This document shows positions 16,777 to 24,695 of a stretch of 32,591 nucleotides of DNA, one piece after another (positions within the stretch are counted from its first letter, which is position 1; the number at the start of each line of letters is the position of its first letter). Origin of the DNA: GCA-002282575 sp964606405 (GTDB taxonomy: Bacteria; Pseudomonadota; Gammaproteobacteria; Thiomicrospirales; Thiomicrospiraceae). The stretch is from the NCBI GenBank assembly GCA_964606405.1, contig CAZSGH010000032.1, positions 1 through 32,591 on the forward strand, read 5' to 3'. The translations under genes were made by a program, and so were the position numbers. The notes beneath the pieces were generated by a model that saw only the letters and a list, made by a program, of their open reading frames with translations, was not told the DNA's origin and searched no databases.

Positions 16777-18768
16777 ATGGATGAATTAATGCTGGTTTTT
16801 CGCCAAACCTATCTCGAAGAAAGCTTTGAAGGGTTAGCGGCGATGGAGTCTAACCTTCTGACACTGCCAGAAGGCGTACCCGATACCGAGGTCGTCAACA
16901 CTATTTTCCGTGCTGCGCACTCCATGAAGGGGGGTGCTGGAACCTTTGGTTTCTCTGAATTAATCCATCTAACACATATCCTTGAAACTTTGCTTGATGA
17001 AATGCGATCTGGCAAACGGAATGTTACAGCTGAAAACCGTGAAGCCTTACTCGAATCAGTGGATGTCTTGCGTGTCATTTTGACAGCATACCAAAACGCT
17101 GAGTCTATTGAGATGACCGCAGTTAAAGCAATGGAGCACAAGTTAGAGGCTATTCTTGGCGGCACATCAAACACAATTGAAGCAACAACAACGACAAACA
17201 ATGCGCCCGCAGTAACAGGGTTTGAAATACATCTATCGCCAAGTGACGACTACTTCGAATCTGGCATTGATCTACTCAAGCTCTTGCATGAGTTGAGTCG
17301 AACTAAAGGCGTCACCAATACTAAGATTAACACACGAATAAATGATGACAAGGCTGTACAAGTTGACCATTGCGTCCTTGCATTTGATGTCACAGTCGAA
17401 GGTAGTGTTGAGCTTGCCGATATTCAAGAAGTTTTTGAATGGCTGGATAGTGATAATTGCCATATCAGCATTGTCCCTATTGAAACATTAGTAGAAAGCA
17501 AAGAAAGTCTTGTATCTGCACAAAGCACAGCGGTTTCTGGCGCACCAAAAATAACAACACCGACAGCAACGGCAGGTGCTGCGACACCAGGACCGCAGCA
17601 AGAAAGTTCCATCCGTGTTTCTATTGGCAAAATCGACCAAATGGTCGATATGGTTGGTGAGCTGGTCATTGCGCAGTCAATGCTGTCTCGTTTTGGCGTT
17701 CTCGCCGACCAACTGAATGCACCTTGGGCAGACGAACTAAAAGAAGGTCTACTCGACATTGAGCGCCACACGCGCGCCATGCAAGAATCAGTCATGTCCA
17801 TCCGCATGATGCCAATCAGCTTTGCCTTCAACCGCATGCCTCGCATCGTCCATGACGTCAGTGGCAAACTCGAAAAAGACATTGAATTGGTAATGGAAGG
17901 TGAAAACACCGAGGTCGACAAAACTGTACTGGAAAAACTAACAGACCCATTAGTACACATCATCCGCAACTCGGTTGACCATGGCATTGAAAAACCCGAT
18001 GTTCGTGAAGCCAATGGCAAGCCACGTAAGGGAACGGTTCGTCTCTCTGCCTTTCATGCGGGTGGTAACATTGTTATTCAAATTAAAGATAACGGTGCGG
18101 GCATTCGACTCGACAAAGTCAAACAAAAGGCTATTGACGCGGGCATATTGACCGAAGGTCAGGTTATCACTGAAAAAGAAAATATTGATCTGATTTTCCA
18201 TGCTGGCTTCTCGACTGCTGACGTGGTTACTGACATATCTGGACGCGGCGTAGGTATGGACGTGGTACGTCGTAATATCCGTGAACTCGGTGGTACCATC
18301 GAAGTCCAAACTGAACAAGGAAAAGGGTCAGTCTTTACGATTCGCCTCCCCTTAACCCTAGCGATTCTGGATGGTCAGTTGGCAAAAGTTGGTGATGAAA
18401 CCTATATTTTCCCTCTCGCCTCTATTGTCGAATCAGTGCTACCTGCAGCGGATCATATTAAAAGCGTTAAAGGCAATTATCTCTATCGATTGCGAGATGT
18501 TTATATACCGATTGTTCGTCTTAACGAGTTTTTTGCCCGTCCTAATGGCAAAACAGAGTTGACGGATGGTTTATTGGTGGTAGTTGAAAATGGAGACAAG
18601 CGCTTTGGTGTCTTTGTTGATACATTGGAAAGCCAACAACAAGTTGTCATTAAGTCACTAGATACAAACTATCGTAAGGTTAACGGTATCTCTGGCGCAA
18701 CGATTATGGGTGATGGTAGAGTCGCCATGATTTTAGATTTAACCGAATTATCACAAGAAATCGACTAA
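16777..18768 (+). CDS. cheA: Chemotaxis histidine kinase CheA
   Basis: 663-residue cytoplasmic kinase. The N-terminal Hpt (P1) domain has the phosphorylated His48 in AAHSMKGGAG. A P2-like module (about 148-245) starts FEIHLSPSDDYFESGIDLLK and probably docks the response regulator. A Thr/Ala/Pro-rich linker (about 250-275) precedes the dimerisation domain. The ATPase domain carries the N-box HIIRNSVDHGIEKPD (about 392-407), DNGAGI and GRGVGMDVV. A CheW-like domain ends the protein. Phosphate should go to the CheY encoded three genes downstream. GGAG lies 11-14 bases before the ATG. It lacks a fused receiver domain. Confidence 0.95.
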   Translation: MDELMLVFRQTYLEESFEGLAAMESNLLTLPEGVPDTEVVNTIFRAAHSMKGGAGTFGFSELIHLTHILETLLDEMRSGKRNVTAENREALLESVDVLRVILTAYQNAESIEMTAVKAMEHKLEAILGGTSNTIEATTTTNNAPAVTGFEIHLSPSDDYFESGIDLLKLLHELSRTKGVTNTKINTRINDDKAVQVDHCVLAFDVTVEGSVELADIQEVFEWLDSDNCHISIVPIETLVESKESLVSAQSTAVSGAPKITTPTATAGAATPGPQQESSIRVSIGKIDQMVDMVGELVIAQSMLSRFGVLADQLNAPWADELKEGLLDIERHTRAMQESVMSIRMMPISFAFNRMPRIVHDVSGKLEKDIELVMEGENTEVDKTVLEKLTDPLVHIIRNSVDHGIEKPDVREANGKPRKGTVRLSAFHAGGNIVIQIKDNGAGIRLDKVKQKAIDAGILTEGQVITEKENIDLIFHAGFSTADVVTDISGRGVGMDVVRRNIRELGGTIEVQTEQGKGSVFTIRLPLTLAILDGQLAKVGDETYIFPLASIVESVLPAADHIKSVKGNYLYRLRDVYIPIVRLNEFFARPNGKTELTDGLLVVVENGDKRFGVFVDTLESQQQVVIKSLDTNYRKVNGISGATIMGDGRVAMILDLTELSQEID

Positions 18769-18780
18769 GAGGTTATCATC

Positions 18781-19215
18781 GTGGAAGAAAACAAGCAAAT
18801 TTTGACCTTCATCTTAAACAATGAAATCTATGGCGTTGACATCTTAAGAATTCAGGAAATCAAAGATGTCGAAAAGTGTACTCCCATCCCCAACACGCCA
18901 GACTGGACGCTTGGCGTGATTAACCTACGTGGTTCTGTTGTGCCAATTTTCGATTTGCGTCGTATGTTTTTTAATTACGCATCGGAAGAAGGCGTAATCA
19001 TTGTCCTGCGCGTTGAAAAAGACGGCAAATCAAAAGTCGTTGGCATCGTCGTTGATGCCGTTTCAAATACAGAGTTTGCCAACATGTCTGAATTACAACC
19101 TGCACCAAAGGGCGACATTAATTCTACGCACGTCTTCGTAGATGGTCTTGTTTCGATAGAGGGACGTATGGTAATTCTGACAGATATTGATAAAATAGAT
19201 TTCTTCAGGGAGTAA
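18781..19215 (+). CDS. cheW: Chemotaxis coupling protein CheW
   Basis: 144-residue scaffold that links receptors to CheA. It shows the SH3-like CheW pattern: FILNNEIYGVDILRIQEIKD at the start, then IPNTPDWTLGVINLRGSVVPIFDLR, which is the family hallmark. The end is VDGLVSIEGRMVILTDIDKI. The start is GTG at 18781, with AGAGG about ten bases upstream and 12 bases after the cheA stop. No receptor gene is nearby, so its partner must be encoded elsewhere. Confidence 0.95.
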   Translation: MEENKQILTFILNNEIYGVDILRIQEIKDVEKCTPIPNTPDWTLGVINLRGSVVPIFDLRRMFFNYASEEGVIIVLRVEKDGKSKVVGIVVDAVSNTEFANMSELQPAPKGDINSTHVFVDGLVSIEGRMVILTDIDKIDFFRE

Positions 19216-19221
19216 CACCAG

Positions 19222-19437
19222 ATGGAAGAGCTAACATACAAGTCCATCATGGCAAATAAAGAAGACTTTGAGAACTTTATACTTCGTGATGATATTAAGA
19301 CACAAGTTAAGCAAATAGAAAAAATTGACACTGCTGGTGCACAAATTTTGATTGGATTAATGAAAGAAGAAAAAATTGAGTTATCGGACTTATCCGATAC
19401 AATTCAAAGCGAACTGTTGTTTTTAGGAGTGAAATAA
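19222..19437 (+). CDS. Miniature STAS-like protein in the che operon
   Basis: 71-residue protein, six bases after cheW and directly abutting cheY (TAA then ATG). The segment KQIEKIDTAGAQILIGLM resembles the STAS core in which a Ser/Thr in DS/TxG can be phosphorylated; here the candidate is Thr37 in IDTAG. The end, SDTIQSELLFLGVK, also fits the last STAS helix. STAS domains usually run about 100 residues, so roughly 25-30 are missing, mostly ahead of the core. STAS proteins do occur beside cheA/cheY in other gammaproteobacteria. A role as a phosphate sink or kinase-array regulator is inference only. Confidence 0.75.
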   Translation: MEELTYKSIMANKEDFENFILRDDIKTQVKQIEKIDTAGAQILIGLMKEEKIELSDLSDTIQSELLFLGVK

Positions 19438-19800
19438 ATGGCCAAGAAGATTTTAGCCGTCGATGATTCTAAGTCTATGCGCCAAATGGTAGCAATGACA
19501 TTAAAAAGCGCTGGTTTTGATGTAACTGAAGCGGAAGATGGTGTAGATGCGTTAAGCAAGGCCAATGCTGGACAGTTTGATCTGGTTCTAACCGACATTA
19601 ACATGCCGAATATGGGTGGCATCGAGTTGACGACGAAACTACGCGCTATGGGTAGCTACCGTTTAACACCCATTATTTGCCTAACAACAGAGTCATCTGA
19701 TGACATGAAAGGCAAAGGCAAGGCTGCAGGCGCAACGGGTTGGATTGTGAAACCATTTAGCCCAGAAAAATTACTTGCAACCATCAACAGAGTGCTGTAA
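19438..19800 (+). CDS. cheY: Chemotaxis response regulator CheY
   Basis: 120-residue stand-alone receiver domain. The acidic pair is Asp9-Asp10 (AVDDS), the phosphoacceptor Asp53 (VLTDINMPNMGG), the switch Thr83/Thr84 (CLTTESS), and the conserved Lys105 (VKPF). There is no output domain. In the CheY family it would be phosphorylated by CheA and act on a flagellar or type IV pilus motor, or as a phosphate-relay partner. The start follows the STAS stop without a gap and has AGGAG about eight bases upstream, inside the STAS gene. It is the last gene of the operon. Confidence 0.95.
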   Translation: MAKKILAVDDSKSMRQMVAMTLKSAGFDVTEAEDGVDALSKANAGQFDLVLTDINMPNMGGIELTTKLRAMGSYRLTPIICLTTESSDDMKGKGKAAGATGWIVKPFSPEKLLATINRVL

Positions 19801-19818
19801 TTGCATGACCTAAGCCCC

Positions 19819-19866
19819 TGTTTAAGCCATCAAAATAACAATCATTATATTGATGAGGCTTAAACA
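19819..19866. terminator. Inverted repeat between convergent cheY and orf106, possible terminator
   Basis: TGTTTAAGCC (19819-19828) pairs exactly with GGCTTAAACA (19857-19866), extended by ATCA/TGAT inside. The 28-base loop is long and there is no clear T-run, so it is only a possible bidirectional terminator. Confidence 0.4.
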
Positions 19867-19880
19867 AGGCTTTGCCCTTG

Positions 19881-20201
19881 CTATGCTGCGCCGTCCATCA
19901 TCGTATGCAGCATACGATCATCTGCTTGTGCATCTTGCAAAGGCACACAAGACCAAAACCACCCATTAGTATTCATGAATTTACGTGCAACGTAAAACAC
20001 ATCGTTAGCAAGCACAACGTGCAGCCCTGCAAAATATTCCCTAACCACCTCTACTCGGTCAGTCGTTAAAAACCGTGAGCGTCGATTTAAAGACCAATGC
20101 AAATAAGGATCAAAAGGTGCCAAACCACCTGCAACCTCGTTCAACGTGCTTTCTAACCACTCTATCTTTTCTGAGCTCGACTTATTCCAAAACAATGGCA
20201 T
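19881..20201 (-). CDS. Hypothetical protein, 106 residues, not recognised
   Basis: A complete ORF starting MPLFWNKSSSEKIEWLESTL with AAGGA about nine bases upstream. It looks soluble, with no signal peptide or membrane helix. The composition is rich in Trp, Phe, Tyr and Arg, with blocks such as FDPYLHWSLNRRSRFLTTDR and NGWFWSCVPLQDAQADDRM. It ends MMDGAA. I cannot place it in a family. It is convergent with cheY and lies downstream of repeat copy E. Its well-formed start and fit between features make it likely to be real. Confidence 0.65.
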   Translation of the reverse strand: MPLFWNKSSSEKIEWLESTLNEVAGGLAPFDPYLHWSLNRRSRFLTTDRVEVVREYFAGLHVVLANDVFYVARKFMNTNGWFWSCVPLQDAQADDRMLHTMMDGAA

Positions 20202-20221
20202 TGTGTTAATCCTTTACTATA

Positions 20222-20357
20222 GTGAACCGCTAAAAACAAAGCTTCGCTTATTTGTAGCGCTCCCAAGTTTATTTTTTGCGAAAGGAAGGAGTTAACTTAA
20301 ATAGGCTATAAGCTGATTTCTTCAAACCCCTTCCCCTGGCACATTTAGATTTTTAAA
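20222..20357 (-). repeat. Intergenic repeat element, copy E (inverted, about 136 bp)
   Basis: On the minus strand it reads TAAAAATCTAAATGTGCC, CAGGGGAAGGGG, a variable centre, CTCCTTCC, then the conserved GCAAAAAATAAACTTGGGA and the right hairpin. That hairpin reads CGCTACAAATAAGCGAAGC then TTTGTTTTTAGCG. GGAAGGAG (20284-20291) and CCCCTTCC form the first stem. It fills the space between the slyB stop and the orf106 start. Confidence 0.75.
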
Positions 20358-20382
20358 ACGCTCTATAACGTTAATTAACCCA

Positions 20383-20859
20383 TTAAAAAGGTGCAACGCG
20401 ATACTTGCCAGACTGGACTAAGACGCGCACAGCTTGACCAGCTGTAAAGACTTCATCACTGGCTTGAACAATCGACATGATTTGCCCCGAATCGTCCATT
20501 TTTACGGTCAACTCAAGTGCATCCGACTTATTTGCCATTTTCTCAGTAGCCGAGCCAGCAATTGCACCAACAGTCGCACCAATTAAGCCGCCTAAAACAG
20601 CTTCTGCACCCTTACCTGATCCCATTTGAGACCCAGCAACACCCCCAATCGCACCGCCAGCCATCGCACCAGTGGTAGTACTTGACGAGGTTTCAATCTG
20701 CACGGGCCTGACAGAAAGCAACTTAGCCATTCTGACCTCCTGAGGCTTAAGCGCCTCAGACGACTTATAAACACTACCAGAAGGCGCCGAAGCAGAGCAA
20801 CCCACCAACGAACAACCGACACTACCCAATACAGCAGTTATCGCTAACAATTTAAGCAT
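20383..20859 (-). CDS. slyB: SlyB-like outer membrane lipoprotein with glycine-zipper domain
   Basis: Lipoprotein of about 158 residues. The signal peptide MLKLLAITAVLGSVGCSLVGC has two possible lipobox cysteines. The mature part shares SGSVYKSSEALKPQ and VRPVQIE with SlyB/Pcp lipoproteins, then a glycine-zipper stretch (GAMAGGAIGGVAGSQMGSGKG and GGLIGATVGAIAG), and a C-terminal domain with a QIMSIVQ segment. SlyB is an outer-membrane lipoprotein linked to envelope stability and, in enterics, to PhoPQ regulation. An in-frame ATG two codons earlier (20865) is an alternative start. It is divergent from infA with about 160 bp between. Confidence 0.88.
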   Translation of the reverse strand: MLKLLAITAVLGSVGCSLVGCSASAPSGSVYKSSEALKPQEVRMAKLLSVRPVQIETSSSTTTGAMAGGAIGGVAGSQMGSGKGAEAVLGGLIGATVGAIAGSATEKMANKSDALELTVKMDDSGQIMSIVQASDEVFTAGQAVRVLVQSGKYRVAPF

Positions 20860-20896
20860 TCGCAACGCCCTTTAGTAAAAACAATCAATAGGGTGT

Positions 20897-20924
20897 ATTT
20901 TACAGGATATATGAACATTCAAAA
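20897..20924 (-). promoter_or_regulatory. Candidate sigma-70 promoter for slyB
   Basis: On the minus strand, -35 TTTTGA (20919-20924) and -10 TAAAAT (20897-20902) are separated by 16 bases. Initiation near 20890 would leave a leader of about 25-30 bases. Confidence 0.45.
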
Positions 20925-20981
20925 CACCAACAAGAAGATTGATAATAAAATATTTTTCGTGCAAAAAGAAAAATAGTTCGC

Positions 20982-20987
20982 TATAAT
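20982..20987 (+). promoter_or_regulatory. Candidate -10 element for infA
   Basis: TATAAT in GCTATAATG lies 37 bases before the infA ATG. The A/T-rich upstream region has no clear -35 hexamer. Confidence 0.45.
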
Positions 20988-21023
20988 GAAAAGCTATTTA
21001 TTAAGTAATCGGCTTTTGGCACA

Positions 21024-21242
21024 ATGAGCAAAGAAGACGTCATCGAATTTGAAGGCACGGTCAGTGAAGTACTGCCTAACACCATGTTCCGCGTTGTCCT
21101 AGAAAATGGACACAGTGTATTGGCACATATTTCTGGCAAAATGCGTAAAAACTATATTCGTATTTTAGCAGGCGACAAGGTTAAGGTAGAGTTAACACCC
21201 TACGATCTTAGCAAAGGTCGCATTACCTTTCGCGTTAAGTAA
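21024..21242 (+). CDS. infA: Translation initiation factor IF-1
   Basis: 72-residue S1-like OB-fold protein that binds the 30S A site with IF-2 and IF-3. The sequence MSKEDVIEFEGTVSEVLPNT, HISGKMRKNYIRILAGDKV and LTPYDLSKGRITFR is textbook IF-1, with exactly the usual length. The Shine-Dalgarno is weak (only TTGGC upstream). It is monocistronic, followed directly by a strong hairpin terminator, and divergent from slyB. Confidence 0.97.
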   Translation: MSKEDVIEFEGTVSEVLPNTMFRVVLENGHSVLAHISGKMRKNYIRILAGDKVKVELTPYDLSKGRITFRVK

Positions 21243-21256
21243 TCGAAACGCGATAC

Positions 21257-21286
21257 AAAAAAGCACGCAATATGCGTGCTTTTTTT
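21257..21286 (+). terminator. Intrinsic terminator of infA
   Basis: AAAGCACGC-AATAT-GCGTGCTTTTTTT forms a GC-rich stem with a four to five base loop and a long T-run on the plus strand. The preceding A-run makes it potentially bidirectional. Confidence 0.88.
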
Positions 21287-21311
21287 ATGGTTCACAAGAA
21301 ACACTCTCAAT

Positions 21312-21340
21312 AAAAAAGGCACGAGATATCGCGCCTTTTT
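21312..21340 (-). terminator. Intrinsic terminator of secA
   Basis: AAAAAAGGCACGA-GATA-TCGCGCCTTTTT forms a stem with one A-C mismatch. Read on the minus strand it ends in a T-run directly after the secA stop. Confidence 0.8.
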
Positions 21341-21362
21341 AACGAACACCTTTATTCTAAAA

Positions 21363-24110
21363 TCAAGCCAGTCTACCGCAACATTGCTTGTACTTCTTTC
21401 CCGAACCACAAGGGCAAGGATCGTTACGACCAATTTTAGCATCAGTACGAATTGGCGCTTGCGCAACAGGCAAGGGATCACCACCAAAAACTGGTTCTGC
21501 CTCTGGCGCATGACCATAACTATCAACAGGAAGCGCATCATGATGTGCATAGAGCCCTATTGGTCGTTGTGCGCGCTCAGCGGCTTCTAAGGCAGCAACT
21601 TCTTCTTCACTGCGTACGCGAACCAAAGAGAGCGCTTTGACTGTTTCATGCTTCACATCTTGCATAAAGGCACGAAACATCTCAAAGGCTTCACGTTTGA
21701 ACTCTTGCACAGGGTTCTTTTGTGCGTAACCACGCAAATGAATCCCAGCACGCAAATAATCCATCCCCGCCAAATGCTCACGCCACAAACTATCGAGCGT
21801 TTGCAGCAAGAAGACACGTTCTAGATGATTCATTAAGTCCGCACCAAAAGCTTCTGCTTTCGCTGCGTATGCCGATTGAATACCCTCTAAAATACGCGCT
21901 CGGATACCCGCTTCGTTAAGGTGTGCATCTTCGGCAACCCAAGCTTTGACATCAAATGTCTGACCAAAATTTTCTTGCAATGCATGAACGAGCGCATCAA
22001 GCTGCCATTCATCTTCTAAACTCGCTGTCGGCAAGTAAGGCTCGATGACCAAATTAGCGACTTCAAAACGCATCTCAGCCATCCAGTCGCCAATATCAAC
22101 GGCATCAAGCACGTCATTACGCTGGGCATAAACGGCCTGACGCTGATCGTTGGCTACGTTATCGTATTCTAACAATTGTTTACGAATATCGAAGTTGCGC
22201 CCTTCTACTTTGCGCTGTGCATTTTCGATCGAGCGATTCAGCCATGGATGCTCGATCACATCGCCATCTTTCATGCCCAGTTTTTGCATCATAGCACGCA
22301 GCTTTTCACCCGCAAAAATGCGCAACAAGTCATCTTCTAAAGACAAGTAAAAACGGCTCGAGCCTGGATCACCCTGACGACCCGAGCGACCACGCAACTG
22401 ATTGTCGATACGACGTGACTCATGACGCTCCGTACCAATCACGTGTAAACCACCGGCAGCTTTAACCGCGTCATGACGTGCTTGCCATTCAACTTTCATG
22501 GCTGCAATATGTTCAGGATCAGCGTCGCCCATGGCTTTGGCTTCCATTTCCCAGTTACCGCCCAGCACAATATCCGTACCACGACCAGCCATATTCGTTG
22601 CAATGGTTACAGCACCCGGACGACCCGCCTGAGCAATAATGAAAGCTTCACGCTCGTGCTGTTTGGCGTTAAGTACTTCATGTGCAATACCTTTGCCATC
22701 TAAATAGGCAGACAAAGTCTCAGAAGCTTCAATGGACGCCGTACCGACCAAAATCGGCTGACCTTTAGCGCTACGCGCTTCAATATCAGCAACGATAGCT
22801 TCAAATTTATCTTTTTGACCCATATAGACCGCATCGGCAGCATCTTTACGTTGCACAGGACGATTCGGCGGAATCGGCACAACTTCGAGGGCATAAATCT
22901 GCATCAGCTCAGCAGCTTCTGTATCTGCCGTACCCGTCATACCCGACAGGCGACCATATTGACGGAAATAATTTTGAAAGGTAATCGAGGCAAGCGTCTG
23001 GCTTTCTGCTTGAATAACCACATTTTCTTTTGCTTCAATCGCCTGATGAATCCCTTCCGACCAGCGACGTCCTTTCATCTGACGACCTGTGAACTCATCA
23101 ATAATAACGATTTCATCATCTTTGACGATGTAGTCTTTATTGCGAACAAAAATATGATGCGCTTTGAGACTGGCTAAAATATGATGCATCAGTACGATAT
23201 TGCCCACATCGTACAAGCTAGAACCGGGTGCCAACAAACCCGCTTCGGTCAATAAGGCTTCAACGTGAGTGTGCCCTTCTTCAGTCAGCAAAACTTGACG
23301 TGCTTTCTCATCAATCGTGAAATCACCAGCCACTTCAACGTCATCGCCTTCACCAATTTGACGAGTGAGTTGTGGTGCAATGACATCGATTGCACGATAC
23401 AAATCACTTTTATCTTCACTTGCACCCGAAATAATCAACGGCGTACGCGCTTCGTCAATTAGAATTGAGTCGACCTCATCAATCACGGCATAATGTAGCC
23501 CACGTTGTGTGCGCTCTTCTTTTGACATGGTCATGTTATCGCGCAGATAATCAAAACCATATTCATTGTTGGTACCGTAAGTAATGTCGCAAGCATAAGC
23601 AGCACGCTTATCATCGGGACTCTGCTGATTACCCGACAAGATCACGCCTGTGCTTAATCCCAAGAAATGATAGAGTTGCCCCATCCAAGCAGCATCACGT
23701 TGCGCCAAGTAATCGTTAACGGTAACAACGTGTACGCCTTTACCCGCTAAGGCATTTAGATAAATTGCCAAAGTACTGGTCAGCGTTTTGCCTTCACCTG
23801 TTAGCATTTCGGCAATACGACCATCATGCAACACCATACCACCGATCATCTGCACATCGAAATGACGCATGCCAAAAACACGAACACTGGCTTCACGCAC
23901 AACGGCAAAAGCTTCAGGCAACAAATCATCTAAGCGCACACCTTGCGCAATTTGTTCTTTAAACGCCATCGTTTTTGCTTGCAACTGCTCATCCGTCAGA
24001 GCTTGCATCGCAGGCTCTAAGCTATTAATACCTTGCACCGCTTTACGGTAACGTTTCACCAAACGCTCATGACGAGAGCCAAAAACAGTTTTCAGAAGTC
24101 GAGTAATCAT
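21363..24110 (-). CDS. secA: Preprotein translocase ATPase SecA
   Basis: 915-residue motor that drives unfolded proteins through SecYEG. Visible motifs include Walker A MLTGEGKTLTSTL, the DEAD-type VIDEVDSILIDEARTPLIISG, the second nucleotide fold ATNMAGRGTDIVLGG and RGRSGRQGDPGSSRF, and SRRIDNQLRG. The C-terminal zinc-binding domain is complete (GRNDPCPCGSGKKYKQCCG), which supports binding of SecB and phospholipid. The N-terminus MITRLLKTVFGSRHERLVKR is canonical. It is divergent from dciA, and no SecM-like arrest peptide lies upstream. Confidence 0.97.
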   Translation of the reverse strand: MITRLLKTVFGSRHERLVKRYRKAVQGINSLEPAMQALTDEQLQAKTMAFKEQIAQGVRLDDLLPEAFAVVREASVRVFGMRHFDVQMIGGMVLHDGRIAEMLTGEGKTLTSTLAIYLNALAGKGVHVVTVNDYLAQRDAAWMGQLYHFLGLSTGVILSGNQQSPDDKRAAYACDITYGTNNEYGFDYLRDNMTMSKEERTQRGLHYAVIDEVDSILIDEARTPLIISGASEDKSDLYRAIDVIAPQLTRQIGEGDDVEVAGDFTIDEKARQVLLTEEGHTHVEALLTEAGLLAPGSSLYDVGNIVLMHHILASLKAHHIFVRNKDYIVKDDEIVIIDEFTGRQMKGRRWSEGIHQAIEAKENVVIQAESQTLASITFQNYFRQYGRLSGMTGTADTEAAELMQIYALEVVPIPPNRPVQRKDAADAVYMGQKDKFEAIVADIEARSAKGQPILVGTASIEASETLSAYLDGKGIAHEVLNAKQHEREAFIIAQAGRPGAVTIATNMAGRGTDIVLGGNWEMEAKAMGDADPEHIAAMKVEWQARHDAVKAAGGLHVIGTERHESRRIDNQLRGRSGRQGDPGSSRFYLSLEDDLLRIFAGEKLRAMMQKLGMKDGDVIEHPWLNRSIENAQRKVEGRNFDIRKQLLEYDNVANDQRQAVYAQRNDVLDAVDIGDWMAEMRFEVANLVIEPYLPTASLEDEWQLDALVHALQENFGQTFDVKAWVAEDAHLNEAGIRARILEGIQSAYAAKAEAFGADLMNHLERVFLLQTLDSLWREHLAGMDYLRAGIHLRGYAQKNPVQEFKREAFEMFRAFMQDVKHETVKALSLVRVRSEEEVAALEAAERAQRPIGLYAHHDALPVDSYGHAPEAEPVFGGDPLPVAQAPIRTDAKIGRNDPCPCGSGKKYKQCCGRLA

Positions 24111-24176
24111 GCATCATTCCAAGTAAAATACAGTTTTAGCTGCTCAGTTTACCATCTCAAAGGGCAAAGGCAAACC

Positions 24177-24611
24177 ATGCAAACTTTGTTTACACAATAT
24201 AAACATAAAACAGAGGGATTAAATCATCTCGCTGAACAAGTCGAACAGCGTGAACGATTGTTAATTACACTACGCGCTTGCCTTAATAGCAACATGCAGC
24301 ACGCATTGTTGAGCGCAGAAATCCTAGACGACACCCTTGTTTTAGTAACACCAAGCGCAGCTTGGGCAACACGTCTGCGTTTAGAAGCGCAGAAGCTATT
24401 AGCAAGAGCGAACCACCCCAATCTGCGCCAATATCGCATCCAAGTTATCACTAACCACAAGGAGTTACCAACAACACAACAAAACAGGAGCGCAGAAAAA
24501 CCAAGCGACGAAGCCATCGTTGCGCTACAAGAGATCACAAACAACCTCGCTGCCAATGACACCCTTAAAGCCAGTATGACGCGATTGCTACGCTTGGTAT
24601 CACAACCATAA
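24177..24611 (+). CDS. dciA: DciA-like helicase loader (DUF721)
   Basis: 144-residue cytoplasmic protein of the DUF721 family. DciA is the widespread loader or recruiter of DnaB in bacteria that lack DnaC. The pattern RACLNSNMQHALLSAEILDDTLVLVTPSAAWATRLRLEAQKLL is the DUF721 core, with WATRLR as the clearest piece. The ATG at 24177 has AAAGG seven bases upstream; a longer in-frame start would run antisense through the secA start. DUF721 genes between lpxC and secA are common in gammaproteobacteria, often in the spot that secM occupies in E. coli. Confidence 0.82.
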   Translation: MQTLFTQYKHKTEGLNHLAEQVEQRERLLITLRACLNSNMQHALLSAEILDDTLVLVTPSAAWATRLRLEAQKLLARANHPNLRQYRIQVITNHKELPTTQQNRSAEKPSDEAIVALQEITNNLAANDTLKASMTRLLRLVSQP

Positions 24612-24616
24612 GAAAG

Positions 24617-24695
24617 CTTGCAAATAACTCACTTCTTACGTTCGGACTGCCCAATTTTATTTTTTAATTAGGGAAAGCGTGTTAATTAACAGGTT
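24617..24695 (-). repeat. Partial/degenerate intergenic repeat element, copy F
   Basis: On the minus strand TAACCTGTTAATTAACACGC is followed by TTTCCC, then AAAAAATAAAATTGGG, which matches the conserved spacer AAAAAACAAACTTGGG of the full copies. A diverged right part contains GTAAGAAGTGAG. The left half is missing. It lies between convergent dciA and lpxC and overlaps the lpxC stop. Confidence 0.5.

Noticed and set aside
21200..21640. Overlapping short ORFs around the secA 3' end and infA terminators
   Set aside because: They run through two clear terminators and the SecA zinc domain in other frames; no ribosome sites.
24033..24176. DciA N-terminal extension
   Set aside because: It runs antisense through the start of secA and would add about 48 unrelated residues ahead of a good start.
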